A stretch of DNA of 64,000 bases from Maylandia zebra (GCF_041146795.1 NC_135169.1:13161585-13225584), one strand, 5' to 3'. Positions 1 through 11,118 are shown, counted from the first letter of the stretch. Notes: a model not told the origin generated them from the letters alone. Program-made: numbers and translations.

Positions 1-459
1 TCATTAATTTACTGCTACGTGGGCTGGGCCGTAGATACATGGTAAGGTTTTAAAAACTGAGCTTTACAACGTGCTGCCGATGAAGTGGTAATAAAAACCG
101 AGAGATGTCAACAGTGATCACTCGATCACTAACTTTCTCTTTTAAATAGTAGGTTGTTGAGATTAAACAGAACAAGACACCAGAGCATTAAAACATGTTA
201 CAAACACAACAGCCTTAATAAACTCAGAGTATTCCCCAAAGCAGGGTTCACACGTAATCACTTAACCGGAGAATAGAAATTAACTTTAAAAGAAAGGAGA
301 AAGAACTGTTTGCTGAAATGAGCAAAATCTATTTTATAAATGGGCTTCAGGCAGAGACCGGTGCAACCATGTTCTGCATCATACACTATCACCACCTGTA
401 ACGAGTTGGGTTATCATTCACCAAGTTAGTACATGAATAAAAACAGTCCTAACCTCATT
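1..459. other. Non-coding, AT-rich left edge
   Basis: No coding segment or recognisable repeat was found here. If the leader exon proposed at 684-950 on the - strand is real, this stretch would be its first intron, running leftward out of the window. Confidence 0.4.
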
Positions 460-683
460 AACTACCTTTGCCTGTATACAATATGGCGGCCGCAATGACG
501 CATCATTTAATAAATCGCTGCTACCAGAGCGCCGTATTGACGTACCGGCACAAATTTGATTTGTGGGCTACTTTTAACCAACACAAGACACCGATGTTTT
601 CAGAGCAGAAATGGAAAGATTTTTTACGGGATTCATTCATTTCGATTAATGAAGCTTATTTTAACCTCACAGCGAAATCTCAC

Positions 684-950
684 CGGGCACGACAGCCGAG
701 GGAACGACGACGACAACGAATAGCGAAATCCAGGTAGTCAGCGAGCACGCAGCCATTGTTGTTTAACTGAAAACTGCAGACAGTAGGGGAAAACCGATCG
801 TCAGAATAACATTAATCGAACACAGTCAACTTAAACTTGGAGTAAAAGTTTCCGTTCACTTACTGTTTTTACACCGCGACAGGAACCTGAACCGATACGT
901 CGCAGATCGTAACGTAGATCAATTTTATACTTAGACGTTTACAACATCCA
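684..950 (-). other. Candidate untranslated first exon of a heat-inducible gene (copy 1)
   Basis: Read on the - strand, the block ends at a good splice donor (GTGAGATTTCGC) just after base 684. The same donor and the bases beside it recur at 58294 in a second, related block. The exon would start about 30 bp downstream of a TATATA box at 977-982, which lies about 145 bp downstream of a heat-shock-element array. The order of HSE, TATA, leader exon and donor is what is known for vertebrate hsp70-type genes with an intron in the 5' untranslated region. The coding exon would be left of the window, so the gene identity is inference. A + strand reading frame over 468-737 is rich in Arg and is probably not coding. 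Confidence 0.4.
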
Positions 951-959
951 GCTTATTTA

Positions 960-1153
960 GACGGGAAATCATCCGGTATATAGCGGAGATGAGTTGTCGC
1001 TCGATTAAGAACAGTTTAATCGTTTCCGTTACTCACGAGCTGGCGGGCGCCGACGTGCACAGTGTGAACGCTACTCGTAAATGAACACAGTGATCCGTTA
1101 CGGGAGCTTACGTAGCTTCCTTACTTTTCCAGAATGTTCTGGAATCTTCCAGG
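960..1153 (-). promoter_or_regulatory. Heat-shock-element array with TATA box (copy 1)
   Basis: Positions 1127-1149 carry five perfect alternating TTC and GAA units at 5-bp spacing (TTC 1127, GAA 1132, TTC 1137, GAA 1142, TTC 1147). A further TTC lies in phase at 1117. Three units are enough for HSF1 trimer binding, so this is a strong site. A TATATA box lies at 977-982. The surroundings are CpG-rich, unlike most of the window. Orientation toward the - strand is inferred from the TATA position and the conserved splice donor at 684. Confidence 0.6.
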
Positions 1154-1403
1154 TGAACGGTGAACCAGCGGCTGCAACTAGGTAGACTAACTGACTTTTA
1201 TATTTTATTTAATTATTGTACTATAAACTAAACATGTTTCCACTTGTTAGCAGCCTACAATAACTACTTAACAAAATAAAAATAAATAAAAACATTAAAA
1301 CATACAGGAAATACCTGTTCAAACAGGAAGTAAACAAGGCTCAAGAATTTTTTTATTCTCTATAAGCTTTATTTAGAACAATGACAATCTCAAACAGACA
1401 AGC

Positions 1404-1404
<1 letters not shown>

Positions 1405-1492
<88 letters not shown>
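1405..1492. repeat. (AC)n then (AT)n microsatellite
   Basis: An uninterrupted AC tract runs from about 1405 to 1445, followed by CATA units and a pure AT tract from about 1453 to 1492. A shorter TA tract lies at about 1722-1740, at the other side of a LINE-like fragment. Confidence 0.95.
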
Positions 1493-1496
<4 letters not shown>

Positions 1497-1499
1497 TTA

Positions 1500-1715
1500 A
1501 AAAATCCCTTCAAGCTCAGGTCCTCTACCACAGGCCTGGGAGCTTGAGGGTCCTGCGCAGTATCTTAGCTGTTCCTAGGACTGCGCTCTTCTGGACAGAG
1601 ATCTCCGATGTTGTTCCTGGGATATGCTGAAGCTACTCGCTTAGCTTGGGAGTCACCGCACCTAGTGCTCCAACTACCACTGGGACCACCGTTACCTTCA
1701 CCCTCCACAACGTCT
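1500..1715 (-). mobile_element. LINE-like ORF 3' fragment
   Basis: On the - strand one frame reads VVPVVVGALGAVTPKL and another includes IPGTTSEISVQKSAVLGTA, a pattern recalled from the C-terminal end of reverse-transcriptase proteins of fish LINEs. The frame contains stops, so the copy is dead. It sits between two AT microsatellites. The clade is not certain. Confidence 0.45.
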
Positions 1716-1899
1716 CGAGCTATATATATATATATATATACACATTTCCAAACCAATCCACACGTGCAAAGAAAACCATAGATGTCCATTGTCCATAAAT
1801 GAAGTGTAATAATTAGAAATAACACAGGGAAAACTTTTTGAGCACATGAAGAGAAGCAGGTGGAAAAAGTCGTGGAAAGTTATGACACCAGTTGAAATC

Positions 1900-2400
1900 T
1901 ATCAGTAATTAGTAATTTGCCACTTGGTGGAAATTGATATAAGCTGATTCTTTCCCAACTGATCGTCTATAAAAAGGTAACTTTTTAGCAACTTTTCACA
2001 CAACACACATCTCATGATGATTTTTTCAAAGAAAACAATAAGCAATGCACTCATCCGCCATGGCCCATACGCATGCTCACCATGCAACACTCCATTGCTG
2101 AAACAAAAGCCTGTTGAAGCACGTTCCAAGCTCACTGAACAACATTCAGAGAAACCTTTGAAATACTGGAATTACATAGTCTGGCAAGATAAGACCAAAA
2201 CTGAACTTTTTGGACGCCATAATACACACCATGTTTGGTCAAAAGGCACTGCATATCATCCAGAAAACACCAAATCAGCAGTGAAGTTGGTATAGTGTTG
2301 CTACCAGCCTGACGAAGATGAAATGAGGGCCAACATTTAAACAAGACAATGATCCCAAACACACAACCAAGAGAAATGTGAACTGGAACGTGTTCAGCTG
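1900..2400 (+). mobile_element. Tc1-like DNA transposon remnant
   Basis: The + strand frame from 2014 to 2295 reads as a Tc1 transposase middle section: a helix-turn-helix end (KKTISNAL), then KPLKYWNYIVWQDKTKTELFG, where the D of WQD matches the first catalytic Asp, then THHVWSKGTAYHPENT. After a frame change, about 2334-2370 gives QDNDPKHTT, matching the second catalytic Asp motif. The C-terminal part with the third acidic residue was not found, and the reading frame is broken, so this is an inactive fragment. No clear inverted terminal repeats were located. Confidence 0.75.
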
Positions 2401-2519
2401 GATTTCAGTGAGATAAGAGGTGTAACGACATGTATGGTTAAAGGGTTTACAAAAAGTCTGTTAGCTGATAGAAGTGATCAAACGTCAGCTCACCTCTGCC
2501 AAATACCTTTAAAATCTTT

Positions 2520-2710
2520 AACCACAGCCTGATGCAGTTTGATGTCGTGCATCCACACAGTTTCTGACCACATGTTAGTGGTTGGAACAGAGAGAAGTCA
2601 ACAGGAACAAAACCACCTCCAGGTCACTTCCTGCTGTCAGCTACAGGAAGACAAAACTTGTTTCTTTCAATCTGTAACACAATTGATAAAATCAATCCTT
2701 TCAGTAACAT
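2520..2710 (+). promoter_or_regulatory. Conserved upstream block of receptor gene 1
   Basis: A block of about 190 bp recurs upstream of every receptor gene or relic leader. Its best-kept core (2561-2596) reads TTCTGACCACA, a short spacer, then TGGTTGGAACAGAGAGAAG. ACCACA and TGGTT are half-palindromic and resemble a head-to-head pair of RUNX sites. The core lies about 360 bp upstream of the start codon. Regulatory function is inferred from conservation between paralogues only. Confidence 0.45.
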
Positions 2711-2854
2711 AGTCAGTAATTTTACTCTGTGTCAGCTAGAGCTATAACACATCCCTGTGGTTTGTTCGGACTGGCAGTGAAGGCATTACACAGGTGCTGA
2801 TGTTCACTTTAGTGCATTTCTGGAGGAAACCACAACACTGAAAGCCAGTCAACG

Positions 2855-2868
2855 AGAAAGAGGAGGGT
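2855..2868 (+). promoter_or_regulatory. PU.1/Ets-like purine box, gene 1
   Basis: AGAAAGAGGAGG about 65 bp upstream of the start codon matches the place of AAAGAGGAAG in genes 2, 4 and 5, but has GAGGAG instead of the Ets core GAGGAA. No TATA box is evident. Myeloid Fc receptor promoters are known to be TATA-less and PU.1-driven. Confidence 0.4.
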
Positions 2869-2927
2869 TTTGCTTGAAGTGACTGTGAGCTGATGTCGGT
2901 GTTGGTCTGATATAATTGAGCAGCAGG

Positions 2928-4462
2928 ATGGAGGAAACGTCTCTGCTGTGTCTGCTCTGTAAGCTCACTCTGTGTTTTTCATGCCTCTGCTGTCTTGTTG
3001 AATGTGAAACTTTGAAATAACCTGAGTTTAATTTCTCTTTAGTTCTGATCTCACTGCTGAGCTGCACCACAAACCAAGGTCAGTAACCTTCTTCTGTCAC
3101 ACTGTAAACCTGACTCACTCTCTTGGGACACATTAATTAAGAACATGGTGCCAAACTTCAGTCAAATCAATGTTATCTTACTCCTGTCAGTCTACATAAT
3201 TTCATGTTGAATTACAATTAAACAGATGTCTTACACTCAAATACATCTGCACCTTAACAACGACTCTTATGTAAGAAATAATATCTGATTTATTATCATC
3301 CAGTAACAATTGATAGTGAATGAAAACAAGGAATATGGGACTAGAAGTTAAGATATGAAATGTAATATGGGCCTGGTCTAAATATCCTCTACTACTCTAT
3401 TACTCACAGCTCGTCTGACTGTGAGTCCCAGCAGCTCTCAGTTCTTTGAAACAGACTTTGTGTCTCTGAGCTGTGAGGAGGACGACAGCTCTGCTGGATG
3501 GACTCTGAGGAGAAACACAAGCAAACAACAGAGGACTCAGTGTGGGGCTGACTGGGGGAAATCAGCTGGTTCTTTCTGTAACATCAGCTACACGTACAAA
3601 TGGGAGAGTGGAGTTTACTGGTGTGAGTCTAATCAGAGTACCATCAGTAACATGGTTAACCTGACAGTCACTGGTAAGCTGAGTGTGTGGAGTTAGTGTT
3701 GATGAAGCTGTGTGTAAATGGATGAAATGCTGTAGTTTGTCTCTGTGTTGAGGTGGATCAGTGATCCTGCAGAGTCCTGTCCTCCCTGTGATGGAGGGAG
3801 ATGACGTCACTCTGCTCTGTAAAACAAAGACCACTCCCTCCAACCTCCCAGCTGCTTTCTATAAAGATGGCTCCCTCATCAGGAAGCAGCCTACAGGTCA
3901 CATGACCATCCAGCATGTTTCCAGGTCTGATGAAGGCCTCTACAAGTGTAACATCAGCGGTCATGGAGAGTCTCCATCCAGCTGGATCACTGTCACAGGT
4001 GAGGAGCTTCACTCTTATGTTACCTTTTATTTCATCCATATATTCACCTGAACAGGTGGGATTCTCTCTGCAGAAAACCCTACAGCCACAGTGAAGCCCA
4101 TCACCTCTGCTCTTCCCTCTTCCACAACACTGGCCTCTCACTCCTCCACCCTCCACCTTGCTATCAGAGTGGTCCTCCACCTGGTGGTGTTCTGTCCATA
4201 TTTCATTTCCACTCTCTTCATGGTGTCTTTATATCGACACAGAGCTAAAGGTAAAACTGAATCATTTCCTCACTTAGTGTGCTGATGATGAACTCCTTTT
4301 GTTCTGAAATCTTCATTGTCTCACATCTGATACTTTTTCATATTTTTTGTTTGTGCAGGGAACAAACTTTCCGTCTCAATCCCTCCCACTCATCCTGAGC
4401 AGGGATTAGAGGATAAACATGAGGATGTAATTATTGATGTCACCACAGAGCATCGCTTCTGA
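2928..4462 (+). CDS. Fc-receptor-like two-Ig-domain membrane receptor, gene 1
   Basis: Six exons, all phase 1: 2928-2958, 3043-3078, 3410-3673, 3753-3998, 4074-4250, 4359-4462 (285 aa). Every intron is GT-AG. Exons 1-2 give the signal peptide [18 protein letters not shown]. Exon 3 is Ig domain D1 with B-strand Cys (SLSCEE), Trp (AGWTLRR), an extra Cys pair and the F-strand motif ESGVYWC. Exon 4 is Ig domain D2 (TLLCK, EGLYKC). Exon 5 is a Ser/Thr-rich stalk and membrane helix with an outer Arg ([14 protein letters not shown]). Exon 6 is a 34-residue tail ending [12 protein letters not shown], without Tyr. Sequons include NTSK, CNIS and VNLT, plus KCNIS in D2, which the paralogues lack. It resembles teleost Fc-receptor-like and leukocyte immune-type receptors. 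Ligand is unknown. The polyadenylation signal of its paralogues (AATAAA) reads AGTAAA here. Confidence 0.85.
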
Positions 4463-5989
4463 AACAAACTTCTGTTGTGTCTCTGTGGGTCTCACTAACT
4501 TTGTCCTCTTCACCTCTGACGTCATTGCAGTAAATGGACTCTGACGTTCATCTCTGGATATTTTCATGCAGATAAACAACAAATATTCATCCTAAGATGA
4601 GGATTTCCATGATGTACTGTGTATGTTACTGCAGCTCTGTACCTAAGGTATTTTTCACCAAGTATTCAGGTTATTTCTGAATCAAACCTGCAGATGTTTT
4701 CAGATCTGATATTGGAGGAAAACCTAAAAACTGTTACATAGATAATGTTCATGTTTTATGTCCCTGTCCTGCATAATTAAGTAGCTGGACTGTTCATGGG
4801 CCGAGGTCTTTTCCCCAGCATGTTTTAACTTGAAATTTAATTTATTTATATTATTCTGTCTTGTGCTTGGTATCTTCTTTTTTTTAATTCTTCTCATGTT
4901 CTGTTTTGTATTCTACCTTAACTCTCCTTGCTTGTTTGTTTACCACTGCAACTCTGTAACTACTCTATTGTACGAAGCATTCAACTCATTTCTAAATGAA
5001 ACCTACAACTGTTTTCAGATTAGGTTTTAGAGGAAGATGCTATTCTACATCCTGTTTTATTTTGGTAATTCTTGTTTTCATCTCCTTTCTGATGAGGATA
5101 TTACACTCCTGATGTTTGACTGGAATTATAACTACCAGGCGGTGACTCCATCTGAACCTTTTCCCCTGAAACTACCTGGACTTTGGTTCGCTGCTTTTTG
5201 AAAATGTAACTTTTGGAGTTAGTTGAATCATTCCAACTTCATCCTCAATAAAGATTAACTTTTGTTAATTTAGTCTGCCTTCGAGTCTGTATCTGATTCT
5301 TGATTTACATTGTATGTCAGAGCACTTGCCCAAGAAATGAACCCAGGACTAATGGACTCCTGACTTGGCTAAAGGATTTTGTTGTTGTTACACTTCATGT
5401 CCCTTCACCTCCTTTGCTGTGTTTCTTACCAGCTACTTCCCTGTGCTCACCTTCTCTTTCAAAAGGAAACTGGACACTGCAGCTGCCTGAAAATTCCTCT
5501 ACCAGGGTGATTCCAGACCTAAACGCATCCTCCCTTTGAGGACAATGGTCACTAGACCTCCACAGTGATCTAACAAACCAGCAGACGACTCCAACAAGGT
5601 CATCTGCTGGTCGACCTTCTGAACTGTTTTCACCTTCAGACCATTCCCCTTCTGAACTGCTCCCTACAGCACTTGTCCCACTGACATTTCTACAACTCAT
5701 TAACAGAGTTAAAGGAGATCAACATCCATGTTTTCTATCAGCTCTGTATGATCCTTAGGCAGGATGTCCTTTATAAGTCTTCAAATCACTGATTTATGAT
5801 CATTTGCATTTCATATATAAAGAGACCTACACACTTTTTTCCTCTGAATATCATAAGGAGATGAAGGCCGATTCTGCCTGTGTTTTCACTGCAGTTATAT
5901 TAACACAGCTCTTTGTGTCTGATGTGCTTTTCAGACATGTAAAAACATGTAGAATCAAGACTAAAGGAACAAGGATTTTCAAAATGTGA
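4463..5989. other. 3' untranslated and flanking region of gene 1
   Basis: The first 150 bp match the 3' untranslated sequence of the other receptor genes. The part from about 4610 to 5290 is matched again at 17130-17790 downstream of gene 3, so the duplication unit included the 3' flank. No gene was seen in 5300-5989. Confidence 0.5.
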
Positions 5990-6120
5990 AGGCAGAAAGA
6001 AGTAGGCACACAGTTTATTTCCTCTCTCTCTGACCAAAAATCAGTGGTTGAAGCAGGGAGACGTTGCCTTGTCCAAACCACATCTATCTCACTTATTGTA
6101 GATGAGTGAGATAGATGTGT
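5990..6120 (+). promoter_or_regulatory. Upstream block of gene 2 with RUNX-like core and hairpin
   Basis: The conserved core is recognisable but worn at 6029-6060 (TCTGACCAAAAATCAGTGGTTG), so the ACCACA half is lost. Next to it is a perfect 15-bp inverted repeat, CACATCTATCTCACT at 6079-6093 and its complement at 6105-6119, with an 11-base loop. The hairpin is not seen in the other copies. Confidence 0.4.
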
Positions 6121-6250
6121 AGTTATGTTGCCTTAAGTTTCTACTGTTAGTTTGTTGTCTTTATTTTATGTTCTGGTTTATTTTGGTCAAACAAAGAAAC
6201 TCCTCTCATGATATACAGTGGGGATGAAGTTACAAAACTGACAGACAAAG

Positions 6251-6260
6251 AAAGAGGAAG
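6251..6260 (+). promoter_or_regulatory. PU.1/Ets-like box, gene 2
   Basis: AAAGAGGAAG, a good match to the PU.1 consensus, lies 66 bp upstream of the start codon. Confidence 0.45.
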
Positions 6261-6325
6261 AGGGTTGTAGTTGAAGTGAACTATGAGCTGATGTCAGTGT
6301 TGGTCTGATACCATTGAAGAGCAGG

Positions 6326-9300
6326 ATGGAGGAAACGTCTCTGCTGTGTCTGCTCTGTAAGCTCACTCTGTGTTTTTCATGCCTCTGCTGTCTTGTTGAA
6401 TGTGAAACTCTGAATTAACCTGAGATTTCTCTTTAGCTCTGATCTCACTGCTGAGCTGCACCACAAACCAAGGTCAGTAACCTTCTTCTGTCACACTGTA
6501 AACCTGACTCACTCTCTCGGGACACTGTGGGACACATTAATTAAGAACATGGTGCAGCTAACTGCAGACAGACCTCTTTTTTGTTGAATTTGTTTTTACT
6601 AGTTACACACACATGCATTTTTCCTGTTAGTGTGTAAGTTGTTATTTGAGTTCATAGTTGCATTAGTTTTGTTCCTCTTTCAGTTCCTTCCTTTGTCTTG
6701 TATGCTTTGATTTACTTCAATTGTTTAGTTGTCTCATTCTCTCAAGTTTCCTTTTCTTTACGTATACTCTTTGTCAAAGTGTCTGTTCTCCCAGTTATAA
6801 TATGTCCAGCCTTAGCACAGGTTCCAGTTTTTAATTGTAATGCTTTCGGTTTCAATAAGTTAATATTTTTTAAACGGCTTGCTTTCAGTTAAACTTAGCC
6901 TGCCTCGAGGCCTCTGCATTTGGGTCCTCACTCCTCACACTCAACCCCATGACAGTAACTGACCACTTTGGACCCAGCAGATGCAGATGTCGTTTTTATG
7001 GAGGAGAACAATGTGGAGTGTCACGGTTCAATTCTATTCTATTTATATAGCGCCAAATCACAACAACAGTCGCCTCAAGGCGCTTTATATTGTACAGTAG
7101 AGATCTGCTGTACTATAAGTATGTACAGGCTGTAGTGAGTGTACAAGCTATGTACAGGGTATTAACAGGATATAAATATGAAAACTATACAGAAATATGA
7201 AATATGAGCTATGCAAGTTATAAACAGTTGTAAACAGTTGTAGAATTATAATTATCCTATTGTACATAATGATTGTGTCTACAGCATTTACAGTAGTGCA
7301 GTTTAGATCAGTGAAATATGTAGATAATTCCTACAGAGGCTATATAAAGTGCTAGTGGTTTTGAGTGGTGGTTTAGTCCATGTTATTATTGTGTGTATGA
7401 GGGTACAGTTGTCCATTTGTTAGTTTTTTTCCTAAGGTCTTGTTTAGACTCCTGTGGGAAATCTGTGTTGTAACCTATGAAGTAACCGGAAAGTCTATTT
7501 TAACCTCAGTGTCCTAACTTTCCAACTAGCCCGATGGACACCTCCAGAGAACTGTGACTTCAAGTCGGGTCAATGCAGCTCACGACTATTGTAATTGGCC
7601 AGTTTAGCACAGTCGATTTGTCCTGTGTTTTTCTGGCTACTTTTTTTCCTACAATTTTTGAATTTATCAAAATTATCAGAATTAGACTAGGAATACTAAA
7701 AATGTTGCAGATGAAACAAACCAAAGGTCAGCAGAAATTATCTTCCATTTGTACGAGGTTAAGGGTTGTAAAAGATAGCGAGGCTTTGAGAAATACTGAA
7801 ACCAACTAGCTAAAATTATACTGATCTTTCGAAACAACCTGAAACCGATGTCTGTACAAACGGAGAAATCCCTGTACAACAAGGAAAGAAACATTGAGAC
7901 TGTTAAAGTAAACAAGCTGACAAAAACAGTGTACTTCAGCAAATACTATTTTCCCCTGTGTTAACATATGTGAGGCTGTTTCAGTTGCTTAGTAATCCAG
8001 TACAATGCACAATAAACAAATGTATGAATATAGTGAGAAAAGATGGGCATGTCTGGATGACTGGTTCTCAGTCATCCAGGTCATCGTAGTCTGAGGAGCT
8101 TGGAAAGAAAAGCGTCTGTATGTTTCACCTCTCATCCAAGAAGCTTTTTTACATCATGACAGATTCAGATTGTGGCCTACAACTGTTTTCACACCTTGGC
8201 TCGTGTGAATAGGTAGAGGATGATGAGGGGTCCATGACCCTCTTGTGGGACACACCCACAGAGCTTAAATCTGGGACTGTCCACCCTTTGACCTTAGAAC
8301 TGAAGAAGCTTCTCAGATAAGAGGTGAAGTGTCTTCAAGCAACTTAAAGAAGTCCAGATGCTTTTCTTTGCAAGCTCCTTAGGAAAGATGAGCATTTTTA
8401 TTTTAATAACCACAAACGTTTTTAGCTGTTTTGGTGCTGAATCATTTGCCTGCCCAGTCTTTGGTGTCAAAGTGTGTTTTTGTTTGGTCTTTCAACTTTC
8501 TGGTAGTTAATGTCATCGGGTTTGTTGTACACACAGTCAAACAAAGCTAGAAGCTCCTGTAGCTTTGTGCATGGACCTAGGCGCCAGAATCCAAACACTT
8601 AAGCAATGGGCCGATCAACTTTCTCAAGTTTAATTTTGAAAATAATATTTTTTTAAAAATAAAAATAGTTTTCCTTCGACAAGAAAGGACATATTTTACA
8701 AAAGCTATCACTGGCTAATTCTGGGAAACTGTAATAACTGTAATAGTCCATTTCAAACTGATAAATACCTATTTTCTTTAAATCGGAAGAAACAGAACTT
8801 TTTCAGCAAAGAATGAAGAAACTTTCCTAAAACTTTATTTGATATGCATGCTGCTATGGATAGATGACATATGCATTATTTTTCATTTAGTCTGAGTTTG
8901 ACGTTTTGGTTAAATAAATCTGCATGACTTTCTCGGTTTTTGAGATATTTTCTGTCAGTGGGAAAAGGAAAAACGAAAACAGATGAAAGTTAGAGCTGGA
9001 AATTGTTCTGTCTGATTTTCTGATATAATTTAATACAATCACAGCACAGAGCCGATCTCTCTCTCCTGTAACTCTTTGGAGCTCATCCAAGAGTCTCTTT
9101 CTTTCCCTCTATATATCAGTAAATGTTTGATTAAAGCAACTTTTATGAACACTTTTGATCTCAGTGTTTAAGTAAATGACAAGCGTATATTGCTCTTCAC
9201 AGCAAAAATAACAATGAATCAGATATTATCCTCTTTATTTGTCCAAGTGTATATGCTTCCACAGAAACCATCGATTCGAAGGAGCTGTTCACCATAGTGT

Positions 9301-11118
9301 CAGAATTATTGAAAAATGGCTATAATATATTATATATCATCTCCTGTTCCTCACAGCTCGTCTGACTGTGAGTCCCAGCAGCTCTCAGTTCTTTGAAACA
9401 GACTTTGTGTCTCTGAGCTGTGAGGAGGACGACAGCTCTGCTGGATGGACTCTGAGGAGAAACACAAGCACAGAAACCAGGACTCAGTGTGGAGCTGTGT
9501 GGGGAGAAGGACCAGGATATTTCTGTAGCATGAAAGTTATTCCTGAATGGGACACTGGAGTTTACTGGTGTGAGTCCAGAGAGGGTGCCGTCAGCAACAT
9601 GATTAACCTCACAGTCACTGGTAAGCTGAGTGTGTGGAGTTTGTGTTGATGATGATTATGATGATGACAAAGCTTTTATTTGTCACTTGCAGTTGCCTGT
9701 AGCAAGATTGGACCTCCTCCAACCATACATATATTACACAAAAATCACATTGGCGAGACAGGTCAGAACAGGTAGTGGAAAGAAAACAAATGAAATGTAG
9801 GACACAAGAGGGCAGTGGAGGAGAGAAAAAGAGAACTCTACTCAGACTGAGCTCCTGGTAGAAGATCAGTATGAGAACAGAAAACAAAAACCCCTCAGCA
9901 CAAAAAGCACATGAATCTTCACAACATGACACGAAAACACATCACATCATCAGGAAGCTAAAGGGGTGGGTAAATGGGGTGAGAGTTCGCCGGTGTAGAC
10001 AGCAGCATACGGTCCTGCGGCATGATGCTGCACCCTTCCCATCGCTCAATGAAGTATACATTATTATTATTATTCCAACCATAAACTTATCCCTAACTTT
10101 AACAACAACCTTAATCGTGTTTGATAGACTTTTCCAAAACTATTCATGAAGAGAAAGTAAAATAAATATACATGTGTTGATTCAGTCCAAACAGTTCTCA
10201 TGTTTCCTCCTGTTTCTGAACGTGTAGCATAGAGATGTGTTGTCACATAGCGTAATATGTTACGTTTTGGGATCGGGCACTAATGAACCCAGTTACCAGA
10301 TGATCAAATCCATCTTCTTTAGGTTTTAGAGAACAAGACTGAAAGACTCTCTGAGGGTTAAAGTTACACGAGACGAGACAAGGCCATCAGAAGCCAGGCA
10401 TTAAAGTGTTGATGAAGCTGTGTGTAAATGGATGAAATGCTGTAGTTTGTCTCTGTGTTGAGGTGGATCAGTGATCCTGCAGAGTCCTGTCCTCCCTGTG
10501 ATGGAGGGAGATGACGTCACTCTGCTCTGTAAAACAGAGACCACTCCCTCCAACCTCCCAGCTGCTTTCTATAAAGATGGCTCCCTCATCAGGAAGCAGC
10601 CTACAGGTCACATGACCATCCAGCATGTTTCCAGGTCTGATGAAGGCCTCTACAAGTGTGACATCAGCGGTCATGGAGAGTCTCCATCCAGCTGGATCAC
10701 TGTCACAGGTGAGGAGCTTCACTCTTATGTTACCTCTTTTTTCATTATATATTCACATGTGGTTGAAATAACCATATATTCTCTCTGCAGAAAAACATAT
10801 AACCACACCTCTGCCCCTTGACTCGTCCTTACTCCACTTTGTGATTAGACTGCTCTTCCACCTGGTGGTGTTCTGTCCATACGTCATCTCCACTCTCCTC
10901 ATGGTGTCTTTGTATCGAAAGAGAGCTAAAGGTAACACTGAATCATTCATTAATTAATCAATATGCTGAAATCTCTATAAATTAATGGCTGAAACACTTC
11001 ATACATTTTTACAGGAAAAATCCTCCGTGTCCCGATCCTGCCCACTCAGCCTGAGCAGCGACTGGACGATGAGCATTATGATGTCATCTCTGATGTCACC
11101 ACAGAGTATCACTTCTGA
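6326..11118 (+). CDS. Fc-receptor-like two-Ig-domain membrane receptor, gene 2
   Basis: Exons 6326-6356, 6437-6472, 9357-9620, 10463-10708, 10791-10931, 11015-11118 (273 aa), all phase 1. Intron 2 is 2.9 kb and holds a LINE tail and a Penelope-type repeat. Intron 3 holds a 753-bp retroposon that the paralogues lack. D1 has [19 protein letters not shown] and DTGVYWC, the most diverged D1 of the set. D2 differs from the paralogues by KTETT. The stalk is the shortest. The helix has an outer Arg ([15 protein letters not shown]). The tail, [15 protein letters not shown], is the only one with two tyrosines. Neither fits the ITIM consensus because the residue two before Tyr is Glu or Thr. An AATAAA signal follows near 11190. 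The long introns could lower splicing efficiency, so expression is the main doubt. Confidence 0.8.
7028..7110 (-). mobile_element. LINE 3' tail (L2/Rex-like)
   Basis: Read on the - strand this is AGCGCCTTGAGGCGACTG, then TGTGATTTGGCGCTATATAAA, the shared 3' end of common fish LINEs, ending in AATAGAATTG-type units. Similar ends occur at 46148, 48893, 57738 and 62030. Confidence 0.7.
7111..8042. other. Intron 2 sequence of gene 2, probably worn repeat
   Basis: No coding frame was recognised. The first part may be the body of the LINE whose tail is at 7028-7110, but no reverse transcriptase motif is visible. Confidence 0.3.
8043..8386. mobile_element. Penelope-type terminal repeat fragment
   Basis: Two inverted arms face each other: 8096-8150 (CTTGGAAAGAAAAGCGTCTG and CTCATCCAAGAAGCTT) and 8300-8378 (AAGCTTCTCAGATAAGAGG and GATGCTTTTCTTTGCAAGC). 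The layout and the GGATGAGAGGTGAA-like motif recall the inverted terminal repeats of fish Penelope-like elements. No coding remnant is left between them. Confidence 0.45.
8387..9356. other. Intron 2 sequence of gene 2, unassigned
   Basis: AT-rich, with no exon and no repeat that I can name before the acceptor at 9355-9356. Confidence 0.4.
9653..10405 (-). mobile_element. Retroposon inserted in intron 3 of gene 2
   Basis: The 79-bp intron 3 of genes 1, 3, 4 and 5 is interrupted here. The 10-bp sequence GTGTTGATGA stands on both sides (9643-9652 and 10406-10415), as a target duplication would. On the - strand the left end reads AATAAAAGCTTTGTCATCATC, a polyadenylation-like signal followed by a short TCA-repeat tail, which suggests a LINE or SINE with a simple-repeat tail. 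No reverse transcriptase motif is visible. It does not disturb the splice sites. Confidence 0.6.

Noticed and set aside
468-737. 89-codon + strand frame near the left edge
   Set aside because: Arg-rich, no domain, and it overlaps the conserved heat-shock leader block. The related block at 58.2 kb does not preserve the frame.
1405-1492. CRISPR-like array or telomeric repeat
   Set aside because: Simple AC/AT microsatellite without spacers.
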